From positions 164,459-228,458 of the forward strand of contig NZ_KE332392.1 of NCBI RefSeq assembly GCF_000409775.1: a stretch of 64,000 bases of DNA, written 5' to 3'. How positions within the stretch are numbered: position 1 is the first letter of the stretch; each line of letters starts with the position of its first letter. The notes below the pieces were generated by a model that saw only the letters and a list, made by a program, of their open reading frames with translations, was not told where the DNA came from and did no database searches. This document shows, piece by piece, positions 1-7,242 of this stretch. The DNA comes from Litchfieldella anticariensis FP35 = DSM 16096. Its GTDB lineage: Bacteria > Pseudomonadota > Gammaproteobacteria > Pseudomonadales > Halomonadaceae. The position numbers were made by a program, and so were the translations under genes.

Positions 1-524
1 CAGCCTTGTGGATATTCCACGTGGATCTTGCGCAGTGTTCCGAGTTGCCCATTGCGCACCATCTCGCGTGCCTGCCAGACCATCGGATAGCCCAGATAGG
101 TATGAGCCAGGCCATACAGACGGCCACTGGCGTTGAGTGTATGCGACAGTCGCCGGGCTTCTGCCAGTGAGAGGGCGGCGGGTTTCTCGGACATCACGTG
201 GAAGCCAGCCTGGAGCGCCTCTTCTGCAATGGGTACATGCAGGTGATTTGGGGTCGCGATCACCAACATCTCCATCCGTTCTTCGTCAGGAAGGCGGCGT
301 TCGCCTTCGAGCAGGGCTTGCCAGTCGGGATAGATACGCGCCGATGCGAGCCCACATAAGGCACCGGTGCGCTGGTTGTTGTCTGCATCGCGGCTGAAGG
401 CGCCACAGACGAGCTCGATTTCACCGTCCAGGGCGGAGGCTAGACGGTGCACTTTGCCGATGAAGGCACCTTCGCCGCCGCCGACCATGCCCATGCGAAC
501 CCGGGGTGCGGGAAGTGGCGTCAT
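1..524 (-). CDS. Gfo/Idh/MocA family oxidoreductase (N-terminal part, cut by the window edge)
   Basis: An NAD(P)-dependent sugar or polyol dehydrogenase of the Gfo/Idh/MocA family; the visible 174 residues are the Rossmann half. The glycine-rich dinucleotide loop (VGGGEGAFIG) lies at residues 14-23, the strand VIATPNHLH near residue 90, and the family's EKP motif at residues 113-115, whose Lys is normally catalytic. The start at 524 has GGAG a few bases upstream. The C-terminal substrate-binding half lies outside the window, so the substrate cannot be read. The gene diverges from a LacI-type regulator, with a perfect palindromic operator 55 bp upstream of its start, so it is probably repressed by that regulator and may share a substrate with the DctPQM transporter beyond it. 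Confidence 0.9.
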   Translation of the reverse strand, partial: MTPLPAPRVRMGMVGGGEGAFIGKVHRLASALDGEIELVCGAFSRDADNNQRTGALCGLASARIYPDWQALLEGERRLPDEERMEMLVIATPNHLHVPIAEEALQAGFHVMSEKPAALSLAEARRLSHTLNASGRLYGLAHTYLGYPMVWQAREMVRNGQLGTLRKIHVEYPQG

Positions 525-578
525 GTCTTGAGCTCCAATCAAGTGAGGGAATATCGAGAAACATCAAGATCTGTCATG

Positions 579-594
579 ATGTAACCGGTTACAT
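579..594. promoter_or_regulatory. LacI-family operator, perfect 16-bp palindrome
   Basis: The sequence ATGTAACCGGTTACAT is a perfect palindrome with the central CG typical of LacI/GalR-family operators, and is close to the GntR/IdnR gluconate operator type (established knowledge). It lies between the divergent oxidoreductase (start 524) and LacI regulator (start 771) genes, where it could control both. A weaker, interrupted match lies at about 1784-1800, upstream of dctP. Confidence 0.8.
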
Positions 595-770
595 TTCAGG
601 TAAAAGTAGGTAGCGAACAGGAAGGCGTCAATCATACGAAGGTCCATGACGGCAAATGGGCTTGGCACTGAGTTCAACTACTGAATGGGGTAAGCTAGCG
701 TGCCGATGCCTCGTTGCCATCATGGGGTGAGACGAGCATGTGGTGGCACAAGCACTAAAAAAGGGAGTCC

Positions 771-1772
771 ATGACGAATATTCGCAAGGTTGCCGAGCTG
801 GCGGGCGTTTCCGTGGCAACGGTATCGCGCACGTTGAAGTCCCCGGATATCGTATCGCCCAGGACACGCGACAAGGTGCTCAAGGCGGTTAGGGAGGCGG
901 GCTATAAGCCCAATCTCATGGCGGTGCAATTTCGCTCGCGACGCACACGGAACTTGGTAGTGCTGGTGCCGACCATCGCCAATACGTTCTTTGCCCGGGT
1001 CATTAGCGGTATTCAGGAAGCGGCACAGCAACAGGGTTACAGCGTACTGCTCTGTAACACACTGGGGCGCGAAGAGTCGGAGGCGACCTATGCCAAGATG
1101 GTGACGACTCGGCAGGCGGATGGCGTCATCCAGCTACGGGCCTACAACCCGTTTCCGGCCGATGCTTTCGCTCCGGATACGCCGCTGCCAATGGTCAATG
1201 CTTGCGAGGTTCTCGACGAGGCTCCCTGTTCTAGCGTGAAACTCGACAACCGAGCGGCAGCGCGCGCTATCACCGAGCATCTGATTGGGCTGGGGCATCG
1301 GCGCATCGGCATGATCAAGGGGCCCAGGCGTAGCCCTCTGACGCGAGACCGTGTCGCAGGTTATTGCGATGCGTTGGAGGCTGCCGGTATCGCCCTCGAT
1401 GAAAGCCTGCTGTGCCCCGGCAAGTTCACTCCACACTCGGGATACGAGGCTGCCGGTATGCTGGTGGCTCGCGATGATCGTCCTTCCGCCATTTTCTGCG
1501 AGAGCGACGAGATGGCAATCGGGGCCATCCAGCGGATCAAGCAGGAAGGGCTGAGAGTCCCCGACGACATCTCGGTGGCAGGCTTCGATGATATCGCGTT
1601 TGCGTCATTCAGCGATCCTCCCTTGACCACTATCGCGCAACCGGCCGAGGCGTTTGGTCGAGAAGCCGTGGCCATGCTGATCGAGGTGCTGGAGGGCCGG
1701 GAGGAGGGGGCCAAGCAGCGCATTTTGCCCTATGAGCTGGTGATCCGTGGCAGCACAGCTGTCAAGCGCTGA
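771..1772 (+). CDS. LacI-family transcriptional regulator (CytR-like)
   Basis: A 333-residue LacI/GalR repressor. The N-terminal helix-turn-helix (IRKVAELAGVSVATVSR, residues 4-20) is followed by a hinge and a periplasmic-binding-protein-like effector domain; the end resembles CytR (PPLTTIAQP, then LVIRGST). The start at 771 has GGGAG six to ten bases upstream. It lies between a divergent sugar-type oxidoreductase and a DctPQM TRAP transporter, with a perfect LacI-type palindrome at 579-594, so it is most likely the local repressor of both. The operator resembles those for gluconate-type regulators, which hints at a sugar acid as inducer, but the effector cannot be read from sequence. Confidence 0.92.
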   Translation: MTNIRKVAELAGVSVATVSRTLKSPDIVSPRTRDKVLKAVREAGYKPNLMAVQFRSRRTRNLVVLVPTIANTFFARVISGIQEAAQQQGYSVLLCNTLGREESEATYAKMVTTRQADGVIQLRAYNPFPADAFAPDTPLPMVNACEVLDEAPCSSVKLDNRAAARAITEHLIGLGHRRIGMIKGPRRSPLTRDRVAGYCDALEAAGIALDESLLCPGKFTPHSGYEAAGMLVARDDRPSAIFCESDEMAIGAIQRIKQEGLRVPDDISVAGFDDIAFASFSDPPLTTIAQPAEAFGREAVAMLIEVLEGREEGAKQRILPYELVIRGSTAVKR

Positions 1773-1885
1773 ACTTCCTTTCAATGCTAATCGCTTTACA
1801 ATGTGATATGAATTCAAGTGCTTCTCTTCTATACCAATAACCGACCTGGATCGAGAATCCGGGCCAACGCATTCAAGGACACGCT

Positions 1886-2893
1886 ATGACTGCATTTCGC
1901 TGTTCTCGTCTGACCACCGTTGTGGTTGGTGCCGCTCTGCTGTGTACGGCCGTGACCGCTCAGGCGCGCGAATTTTCCGTTTCCACCGTGCTTTCCGATG
2001 CCTTCCCTTGGGGCCAAGCGGCTGAACGCTGGGCAGACCTGGTGGAGGAGCGCTCCGAAGGGCGTATCACCTTGCGCGTCTATCCCAATTCACAGTTGGT
2101 GGCCGGCGATCAGACTCGTGAATTCTCCGCCATGCGTCAGGGGCTGATCGACATGGCGATCGGCTCGACCATCAATTGGTCGCCGCAGGTGCCGGAACTC
2201 AATTTGTTCTCGCTGCCCTTCTTCATGCCCGATGAATCGGCAGTGGACGCCGTCACTGGTGGTGAAGCCGGTGAGATGATCTTCGACGCCATCGAATCGC
2301 GCGGTGTGGTGCCGCTGGCCTGGGGCGAGAATGGCTTCCGCCAACTCTCCAACTCCCAAGGGCCCATCGCTGAGCCGGGAGATCTGAACGGCCTGAAGAT
2401 CCGGGTGGTGGGCTCGCCGCTGTTCCAGGATACTTTCACGGCGCTGGGCGCTAACCCCACCCAGATGAGCTGGGCCGATGCCAAGCCAGCGTTGACCACC
2501 GGGGCGGTGGACGGTCAGGAGAATCCGTTGTCGGTGTTCGACGTGGCGCGTATCGACCAGGTCGGTCAGGAGCACCTGACGCTGTGGAACTACATGAACG
2601 ACCCATTGATCTTCGCCGTCAATGAACGCGTCTGGAGTTCGCTGCCAGAAGAGGACCAGGCGTTGTTGCGCCAGGCAGCCATCGATGCTGGCCAGTGGGA
2701 AATCGCCATGACCCGTGAACAGGAAAGCGAGCGTCTGGCGGCGATTCAGGAGCGTGGCGTGCAGGTCGTCGAGCTGAATGGCGAGCAGCACCAGGCCTTC
2801 GTCGAGGCAACTCAGAGCGTTTACGACAAGTGGGTGCCGCAGATTGGCGAGGACTTGGTCGAAACGGCACGTGATGGGATCGAGGCACGCTAA
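1886..2893 (+). CDS. dctP: TRAP transporter solute-binding protein, DctP family
   Basis: The periplasmic substrate-binding subunit of a TRAP (Na+-driven) transporter, 335 residues. A signal peptide covers residues 1-27, ending at AQA, followed by the DctP fold (FSVSTVLSDAFPWGQAAERW, later GLKIRVVGSPLFQDTF and GAVDGQENPLS). The conserved Arg of the family lies in GLKIRV, where it usually pairs with a substrate carboxylate. It is the first gene of dctPQM. The ligand is probably an organic or sugar acid, given the neighbouring LacI regulator and oxidoreductase, but this is inference. Confidence 0.93.
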   Translation: MTAFRCSRLTTVVVGAALLCTAVTAQAREFSVSTVLSDAFPWGQAAERWADLVEERSEGRITLRVYPNSQLVAGDQTREFSAMRQGLIDMAIGSTINWSPQVPELNLFSLPFFMPDESAVDAVTGGEAGEMIFDAIESRGVVPLAWGENGFRQLSNSQGPIAEPGDLNGLKIRVVGSPLFQDTFTALGANPTQMSWADAKPALTTGAVDGQENPLSVFDVARIDQVGQEHLTLWNYMNDPLIFAVNERVWSSLPEEDQALLRQAAIDAGQWEIAMTREQESERLAAIQERGVQVVELNGEQHQAFVEATQSVYDKWVPQIGEDLVETARDGIEAR

Positions 2894-2971
2894 ACGTAAC
2901 CTATTGCCTGATACCAAGTTATCAATGCCGATCCTGCCATGCAGGGTCGGCATCTTCATGAAGGGGGCCTC

Positions 2972-3451
2972 ATGCAAGTGCGACCCGACGCTCGGCTGGA
3001 ACGGATACTGGCGACGCTGGCGCTGGCGATCATTGCCTTGATCAGCCTGGCCAATGTCGTGGTGCGCTATGTCACCAATGCATCGTTCGCATTCACCGAA
3101 GAATTCTCCGTTTTCTTGCTGGTAGTGCTGACCTTTGCCGGTGCCTCGGTGGCACTACGCCGCAATGGGCACATTCGTATTGGACTGGTCGAACGAGCAC
3201 TGCCCAAGGGACCGCGCCTGGCACTGGTCCTCTTTCAGTGGCTGTGTGGAGCCACCGTTCTGGTATTGATCGTGTGGTTCGGTGGCAAGCTGACCTGGGA
3301 GGAATACCAGTGGGGCTCGTTATCGCCTGGGCTGGGCCTGCCGCAGTGGTGGTACCTTGCCTGGCTGCCACTGCTGTCGGCCTTGATGCTGCTGCGCCTG
3401 ACGCAACAGACTCTGGATCGCTTGCGCGGGAGACTCGACGATGAGCCCTGA
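2972..3451 (+). CDS. dctQ: TRAP transporter small permease, DctQ family
   Basis: The small membrane subunit of the TRAP transporter, 159 residues with four predicted membrane helices (for example ILATLALAIIALISLANVVV near the N-terminus and WYLAWLPLLSALMLL near the C-terminus). The ATG at 2972 is chosen over one at 2939 because a GGGGG ribosome-binding site precedes it and the extra 11 residues are polar and unlike the family. It follows dctP by 78 bp and overlaps dctM by 11 bp, which indicates translational coupling. Confidence 0.9.
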   Translation: MQVRPDARLERILATLALAIIALISLANVVVRYVTNASFAFTEEFSVFLLVVLTFAGASVALRRNGHIRIGLVERALPKGPRLALVLFQWLCGATVLVLIVWFGGKLTWEEYQWGSLSPGLGLPQWWYLAWLPLLSALMLLRLTQQTLDRLRGRLDDEP

Positions 3452-4736
3452 CTTATGGATGATCCTGAGTTTCCTGGGGCTGCTGACCGCTGGGGTACCG
3501 GTAGCCTTTTCCTTGGGGCTAGCCGGTGCCATGGGCATCGTTGCCGGCTTGCCGCCAGCGATGCTGGCTACGCTTGGCACCAACACCTACAACAGTATTG
3601 CCAAGTATCCACTGATCGCCATTCCGTTGTTCATCCTTACCGGCTTGATCTTTGAACGTGCTGGTGTGGCGGCGCGCCTGGTGCATTTCGCCCAAGCATT
3701 GATTGGCCCGCGTCACGGTGGCCTGGCGCTGGTGGCTGTGCTGGTATGCATGATCATGGGCGGCATGAGTGGCTCGGGGCCGGCAGATGCGGCGGCGGTG
3801 GCCATGGTGATGCTGCCGAGCATGACCAAGGCCGGTTATCCCAAGCCGTTTTCAGCGACCCTGATCGCGGCCTCAGCATCCACCGCTATTCTGATACCAC
3901 CTTCGGTAGCGCTGATTCTCTATTCCATCGTAGTGCCGGGGGTCGACCTGCGCGCGCTGTTCGCGGCCGGCCTGTTCCCCGGCATTCTTGCTGGCTTGGC
4001 ATTGCTGGTACCCGCTTTTTGGTTGTCTCGTCGTCACCGCTGGGAAGCGCCGGAGATCGTTGAACGGCCACCTCTCGGGGCGAGCTTCAAGCAAGCGTTG
4101 CCAGCACTGTTCGCCCCGGTACTGATTCTCGGCGGATTGCGTTCGGGGCTGTTCACATCTACCGAAGCAGCGGTCGCGGCGGTGGCTTACGGTGTGGTGG
4201 TGGGCATCTTCATCACCCGTGAGCTGGGGCTGCGCGATCTGTGGAAGCTGTTCGGCGAGGCGGCGGTGATCTCGGGGGTGGTCATGCTGATCATTGCATT
4301 GGCCGGGATCTTTGCCTGGGCCGGTACCATGTTGGGCACCTTCCGCGAATTGGCCGAGTGGATCATCGGCCTGTCCGACAATGGAACATTGTTGCTGGTG
4401 CTGATCATGTTGGCGGTGCTCGCCGCCGGCATGTTGCTGGATGCCATCTCCATCTATCTGATCATGATGCCGATTCTGATTCCGGTGATGCAGCACTTCG
4501 ACTGGAATCCGGTATGGTTCGGTATCCTGTTGGCGATGAATATTGCCATCGGCCAGTTCACGCCACCAGTGGCGGTCAACCTGATGGTGACCACCGAGGT
4601 GGCTAGGATTCGACTGGAACACACCATTGGCTGGGCACTGGTGTTCGTCGCGGCCATGGCGGGAGCATTGGCGTTGGTGGCTATCTTTCCGGAGATTGCG
4701 CTATGGCTGCCCAGCGTTCTTGGTTACAACGTTTAA
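3441..4736 (+). CDS. dctM: TRAP transporter large permease, DctM family
   Basis: The large permease of the TRAP transporter, 431 residues and entirely hydrophobic, with about 12 membrane segments. Family hallmarks are the GPADAAAVAMVMLP segment, the STAILIPPSVALILY loop and QFTPPVAVNLMVT near the C-terminus, which belong to the inverted-repeat Na+/substrate sites. It completes dctPQM and overlaps dctQ by 11 bp. The next gene starts 11 bp downstream. Confidence 0.94.
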   Translation: MSPDLWMILSFLGLLTAGVPVAFSLGLAGAMGIVAGLPPAMLATLGTNTYNSIAKYPLIAIPLFILTGLIFERAGVAARLVHFAQALIGPRHGGLALVAVLVCMIMGGMSGSGPADAAAVAMVMLPSMTKAGYPKPFSATLIAASASTAILIPPSVALILYSIVVPGVDLRALFAAGLFPGILAGLALLVPAFWLSRRHRWEAPEIVERPPLGASFKQALPALFAPVLILGGLRSGLFTSTEAAVAAVAYGVVVGIFITRELGLRDLWKLFGEAAVISGVVMLIIALAGIFAWAGTMLGTFRELAEWIIGLSDNGTLLLVLIMLAVLAAGMLLDAISIYLIMMPILIPVMQHFDWNPVWFGILLAMNIAIGQFTPPVAVNLMVTTEVARIRLEHTIGWALVFVAAMAGALALVAIFPEIALWLPSVLGYNV

Positions 4737-4747
4737 GGGCCACGTCG

Positions 4748-5152
4748 ATGAACCGGTACATGAAGAGGGTTGGTGTCATCCTGGCCTGCTGCCTGGGTGG
4801 CATGGCATGGGGCCAGGAGCCGCCTGATGTGCGGGATGACGCCAGGCGGCACGCGCGCGAACGCCCCCTACCTCCCGAGGTCGTGATCGAGCTCGACTTA
4901 GACGACTTCGCCCCCATCGAGCCGGGGGCGTCGCCTTATCGTCCATCCTCTCCCCCTGTGCCGAGCGAGCCGGCATCTCCTGCGCGCCCACCCAGCCCTG
5001 ACATGATTCGGTCGCCGAGTTGCGTCGCCATTGAGCGTCGTCTGGCGTATATCCAGCGAGAACTTCATGCCGGTCATGTTGACCCTCGCGGCAACCGGTT
5101 GCGCACCGAACGGCGCGAGTTGGAGCAACATTACCGCTTGACTTGCCACTAG
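4748..5152 (+). CDS. Small secreted proline-rich hypothetical protein
   Basis: I do not recognise this 134-residue protein. It has a signal-peptide-like start (KRVGVILACCLGGMAWGQ), an acidic patch (ELDLDDFAPIEPG) and a Pro/Ser-rich linker around residues 60-85. The C-terminal 45 residues contain two Cys (SPSCVAIERRL and RLTCH) that could form a disulfide, with a charged helical segment between them. The ATG at 4748 is chosen because it gives a clean signal peptide. It begins 11 bp after dctM and may ride on that transcript, and its stop overlaps that of the converging macro-domain gene by 4 bp. Confidence 0.6.
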   Translation: MNRYMKRVGVILACCLGGMAWGQEPPDVRDDARRHARERPLPPEVVIELDLDDFAPIEPGASPYRPSSPPVPSEPASPARPPSPDMIRSPSCVAIERRLAYIQRELHAGHVDPRGNRLRTERRELEQHYRLTCH

Positions 5153-5682
5153 CATGCTCGTTGCAGGCTTTCCAGCGTCTTGCGATGCAACTCGGTAGCC
5201 TTGTCGTCGAACAACACGAACCGCACCGACCGCAGGTATTGGCAGTTTTCACTGGCTTCCATCACCGTACTCAGAGCGATTCGTGTGGCTTCTCCCATGG
5301 GATAACCAAAGGCACCGGTGGACAGCGACGGAAACGCCACTGATTCCAGTTCGCGCTCGTCGGCCAGACTCAGAGCATTGCGGTAGCAGGCAGCGAGCAA
5401 TTCATCCGAGGGCTCGTCGATACCGTATACCGGTCCCAGACAATGAATCACGTAACGGTTGGGCAGGTCATGGGCGCCGGTTATCACCGCTTGCCCGGGC
5501 TTGATCGGCGCCAGAGGGCGGCATTCCTCTTCCAGACCAGGTCCGGCGGCACGGTGCAAGGCCCCAGCGACTCCGCCACCGATCTTCAGTTGAGCATTGG
5601 CGGCGTTGACGACGGCATCGATGTCGGGCTGCTGGGCGATATCGCCTTTGATGCATTCGATTGTGACGTGTTTCGTCGCCAT
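5149..5682 (-). CDS. Macro-domain protein, O-acetyl-ADP-ribose deacetylase (YmdB-like)
   Basis: A 177-residue single macro domain of the YmdB/MacroD type, which hydrolyses O-acetyl-ADP-ribose and can remove mono-ADP-ribose from proteins. The hallmarks are present: VVNAANAQLKIGGGVAGALH (ADP-ribose loop with catalytic-region Asn and the triple Gly) and PSLSTGAFGYP (phosphate loop). The length equals E. coli YmdB. The start at 5682 has an AGGAG-like site upstream (cctgtt..cat on the complement). It is a single gene, convergent with the small secreted protein and separated from the next gene by 457 bp. Confidence 0.92.
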   Translation of the reverse strand: MATKHVTIECIKGDIAQQPDIDAVVNAANAQLKIGGGVAGALHRAAGPGLEEECRPLAPIKPGQAVITGAHDLPNRYVIHCLGPVYGIDEPSDELLAACYRNALSLADERELESVAFPSLSTGAFGYPMGEATRIALSTVMEASENCQYLRSVRFVLFDDKATELHRKTLESLQRAC

Positions 5683-6139
5683 GATGATCTCCTGTTAAAC
5701 ACTCATGTCATTCGACAGTGTCGTGCAAGGGGCGATCCCATGCCTAATGAATGGCTTTATCACAAGATGAAAGTTAACGATTCGTAAACGCTTGTGACGA
5801 CTAGGATTAGCATTAAGTGAAAAGCACTCAAAAGGTGGTATGTTTTGCGCTAAAGTAGGACGTGGTGATATCCGCAGTCAGCCACGGTGATAGGACGTGT
5901 CATTGGCCCTGCATAGGGTTTGCGGCTATAACTCATCCAAGCCCTTCGGTTAGGGCGAAGGCTTGATTAGCATTGGCCGTGCGATGGGGAGACGAGACCT
6001 GTCGCCTGGACGAGGCTCGGGTACGTTACCAGTATGCCGTACGAGCCAGGCCAAACTTGGTCTGGTGAGATGACAAGTCAGGAAACAACGAGGCGGCAAG
6101 TCCGTCAGCAATGGTGCCAACAATTCAAGAGGTGTCTTC
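5683..6139. other. Intergenic region between macro-domain gene and TAXI-TRAP operon
   Basis: This 457-bp stretch separates divergent genes and must hold promoters for both. It contains a hairpin-forming inverted repeat at 5939-5964 (AAGCCCTTCG and CGAAGGCTT around a 7-base loop, with one bulged base). No convincing small gene, RNA gene or further operator was seen. Confidence 0.5.
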
Positions 6140-7120
6140 ATGAAACGCCACGCTTTCACCGCTGCAGCCTTTACGAGTGCGCTTCTCGGAGCGGCAATGG
6201 TCTCGTCACCGGCGGTTGCGCAGGAACGCTTCATCACAATCGGGACTGGCGGTCAGACAGGGGTTTACTATGTCGTCGGTCAGTCGGTCTGCCGTCTGGT
6301 CAACCGCGGCGCTGAAGAGCACAACATTCGTTGTAACGCTCCTTCGACCGGTGGTTCCGTGGCCAACGTCAATGGCATCAAGTCCGGCGAACTGGACATG
6401 GGGGTCGTTCAATCCGACGTTCAGTATCAGGCCTACAACGGCACCGGCAACTTCGAGGGAGAAGCCTACGAGGATCTTCGCGCCGTGTTCAAGATCCATG
6501 GTGAGCCGCTTACCGTGGTGGCGCGCACCGATTCAGGCATCGAAACCTTCGACGACCTCGAAGGCAAGCGTGTCAACATCGGCAATCCGGGCTCTGGTCA
6601 GCGCAACACCATGGAAGTGGTCATGGAGGCCAAGGGCTGGAACGTGGATACTTTCTCCCTGGCGTCACAGCTCGATGCTGCCGAGCAGGCTTCTGCCCTG
6701 GCGGATAACAACATCGATGCCATGGTGTATGTGGTCGGCCATCCCAACGGTTCCATCCAGGAGGCCACCACTACCGTCGATGCACGCCTGATTCCGGTAA
6801 CGGGTCCTGCGATCGATGGCCTGGTCGAGGAATACCCCTATTACGCCAAGTCGGTGATCCCGGGTGGTTTGTATCGTGGCAACGAAGAGGATGTCGATAC
6901 CTTTGGCGTGGCAGCTACTTTCGTGACCTCGGCCGATACCGATCCTGACATCGTCTATGAGACCGTCAAGGCGGTATTCGAGAACTTCGATCGCTTCAAG
7001 CGTCTGCATCCGGCCTTCGAAAACCTCAACGAGGAAGAGATGATCTCTCAAGGTCTGTCGGCGCCGCTGCATGAAGGTGCCAAGCGCTATTACGTAGAAC
7101 GTGGCTGGATCGAGGAATAA
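6140..7120 (+). CDS. TAXI-family TRAP solute-binding protein
   Basis: The periplasmic binding protein of a TRAP-associated extracytoplasmic immunogenic (TAXI) system, 326 residues. A signal peptide ends at AVAQ (about residue 29). The TAXI signature follows: FITIGTGGQTGVYYVVGQ, then a GGSVANVNGIKSGELDMG loop, and FDDLEGKRVNIGNPGSGQ. The start at 6140 has a GAGGTG site. The fused permease follows after 122 bp. Ligands of TAXI proteins are varied (for example glutamate, ketoglutarate) and cannot be assigned here. Confidence 0.92.
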   Translation: MKRHAFTAAAFTSALLGAAMVSSPAVAQERFITIGTGGQTGVYYVVGQSVCRLVNRGAEEHNIRCNAPSTGGSVANVNGIKSGELDMGVVQSDVQYQAYNGTGNFEGEAYEDLRAVFKIHGEPLTVVARTDSGIETFDDLEGKRVNIGNPGSGQRNTMEVVMEAKGWNVDTFSLASQLDAAEQASALADNNIDAMVYVVGHPNGSIQEATTTVDARLIPVTGPAIDGLVEEYPYYAKSVIPGGLYRGNEEDVDTFGVAATFVTSADTDPDIVYETVKAVFENFDRFKRLHPAFENLNEEEMISQGLSAPLHEGAKRYYVERGWIEE

Positions 7121-7242
7121 TCTAGTCTGTAAGGAGTGATAGGCTCCACGAATGATGCGCGGTCATCCGGTCGGAGGCCGCGCATTGTGGTTTCTGCACT
7201 TCATTCTTTCTTGTGTCGACTGATGGCGAGCAGGGCAAGCTT

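Noticed and set aside
2090-2977. Minus-strand open frame of 295 codons
   Set aside because: Antisense to dctP, which has a clear signal peptide and family motifs.
3873-4622. Minus-strand open frame of 249 codons
   Set aside because: Antisense to dctM; Gln/His-rich composition is typical of the complement of membrane-protein codons.
5939-5964. Hairpin considered as a terminator or riboswitch
   Set aside because: It lies between divergent genes with no T-run and no recognisable aptamer, so it is recorded only as an inverted repeat.
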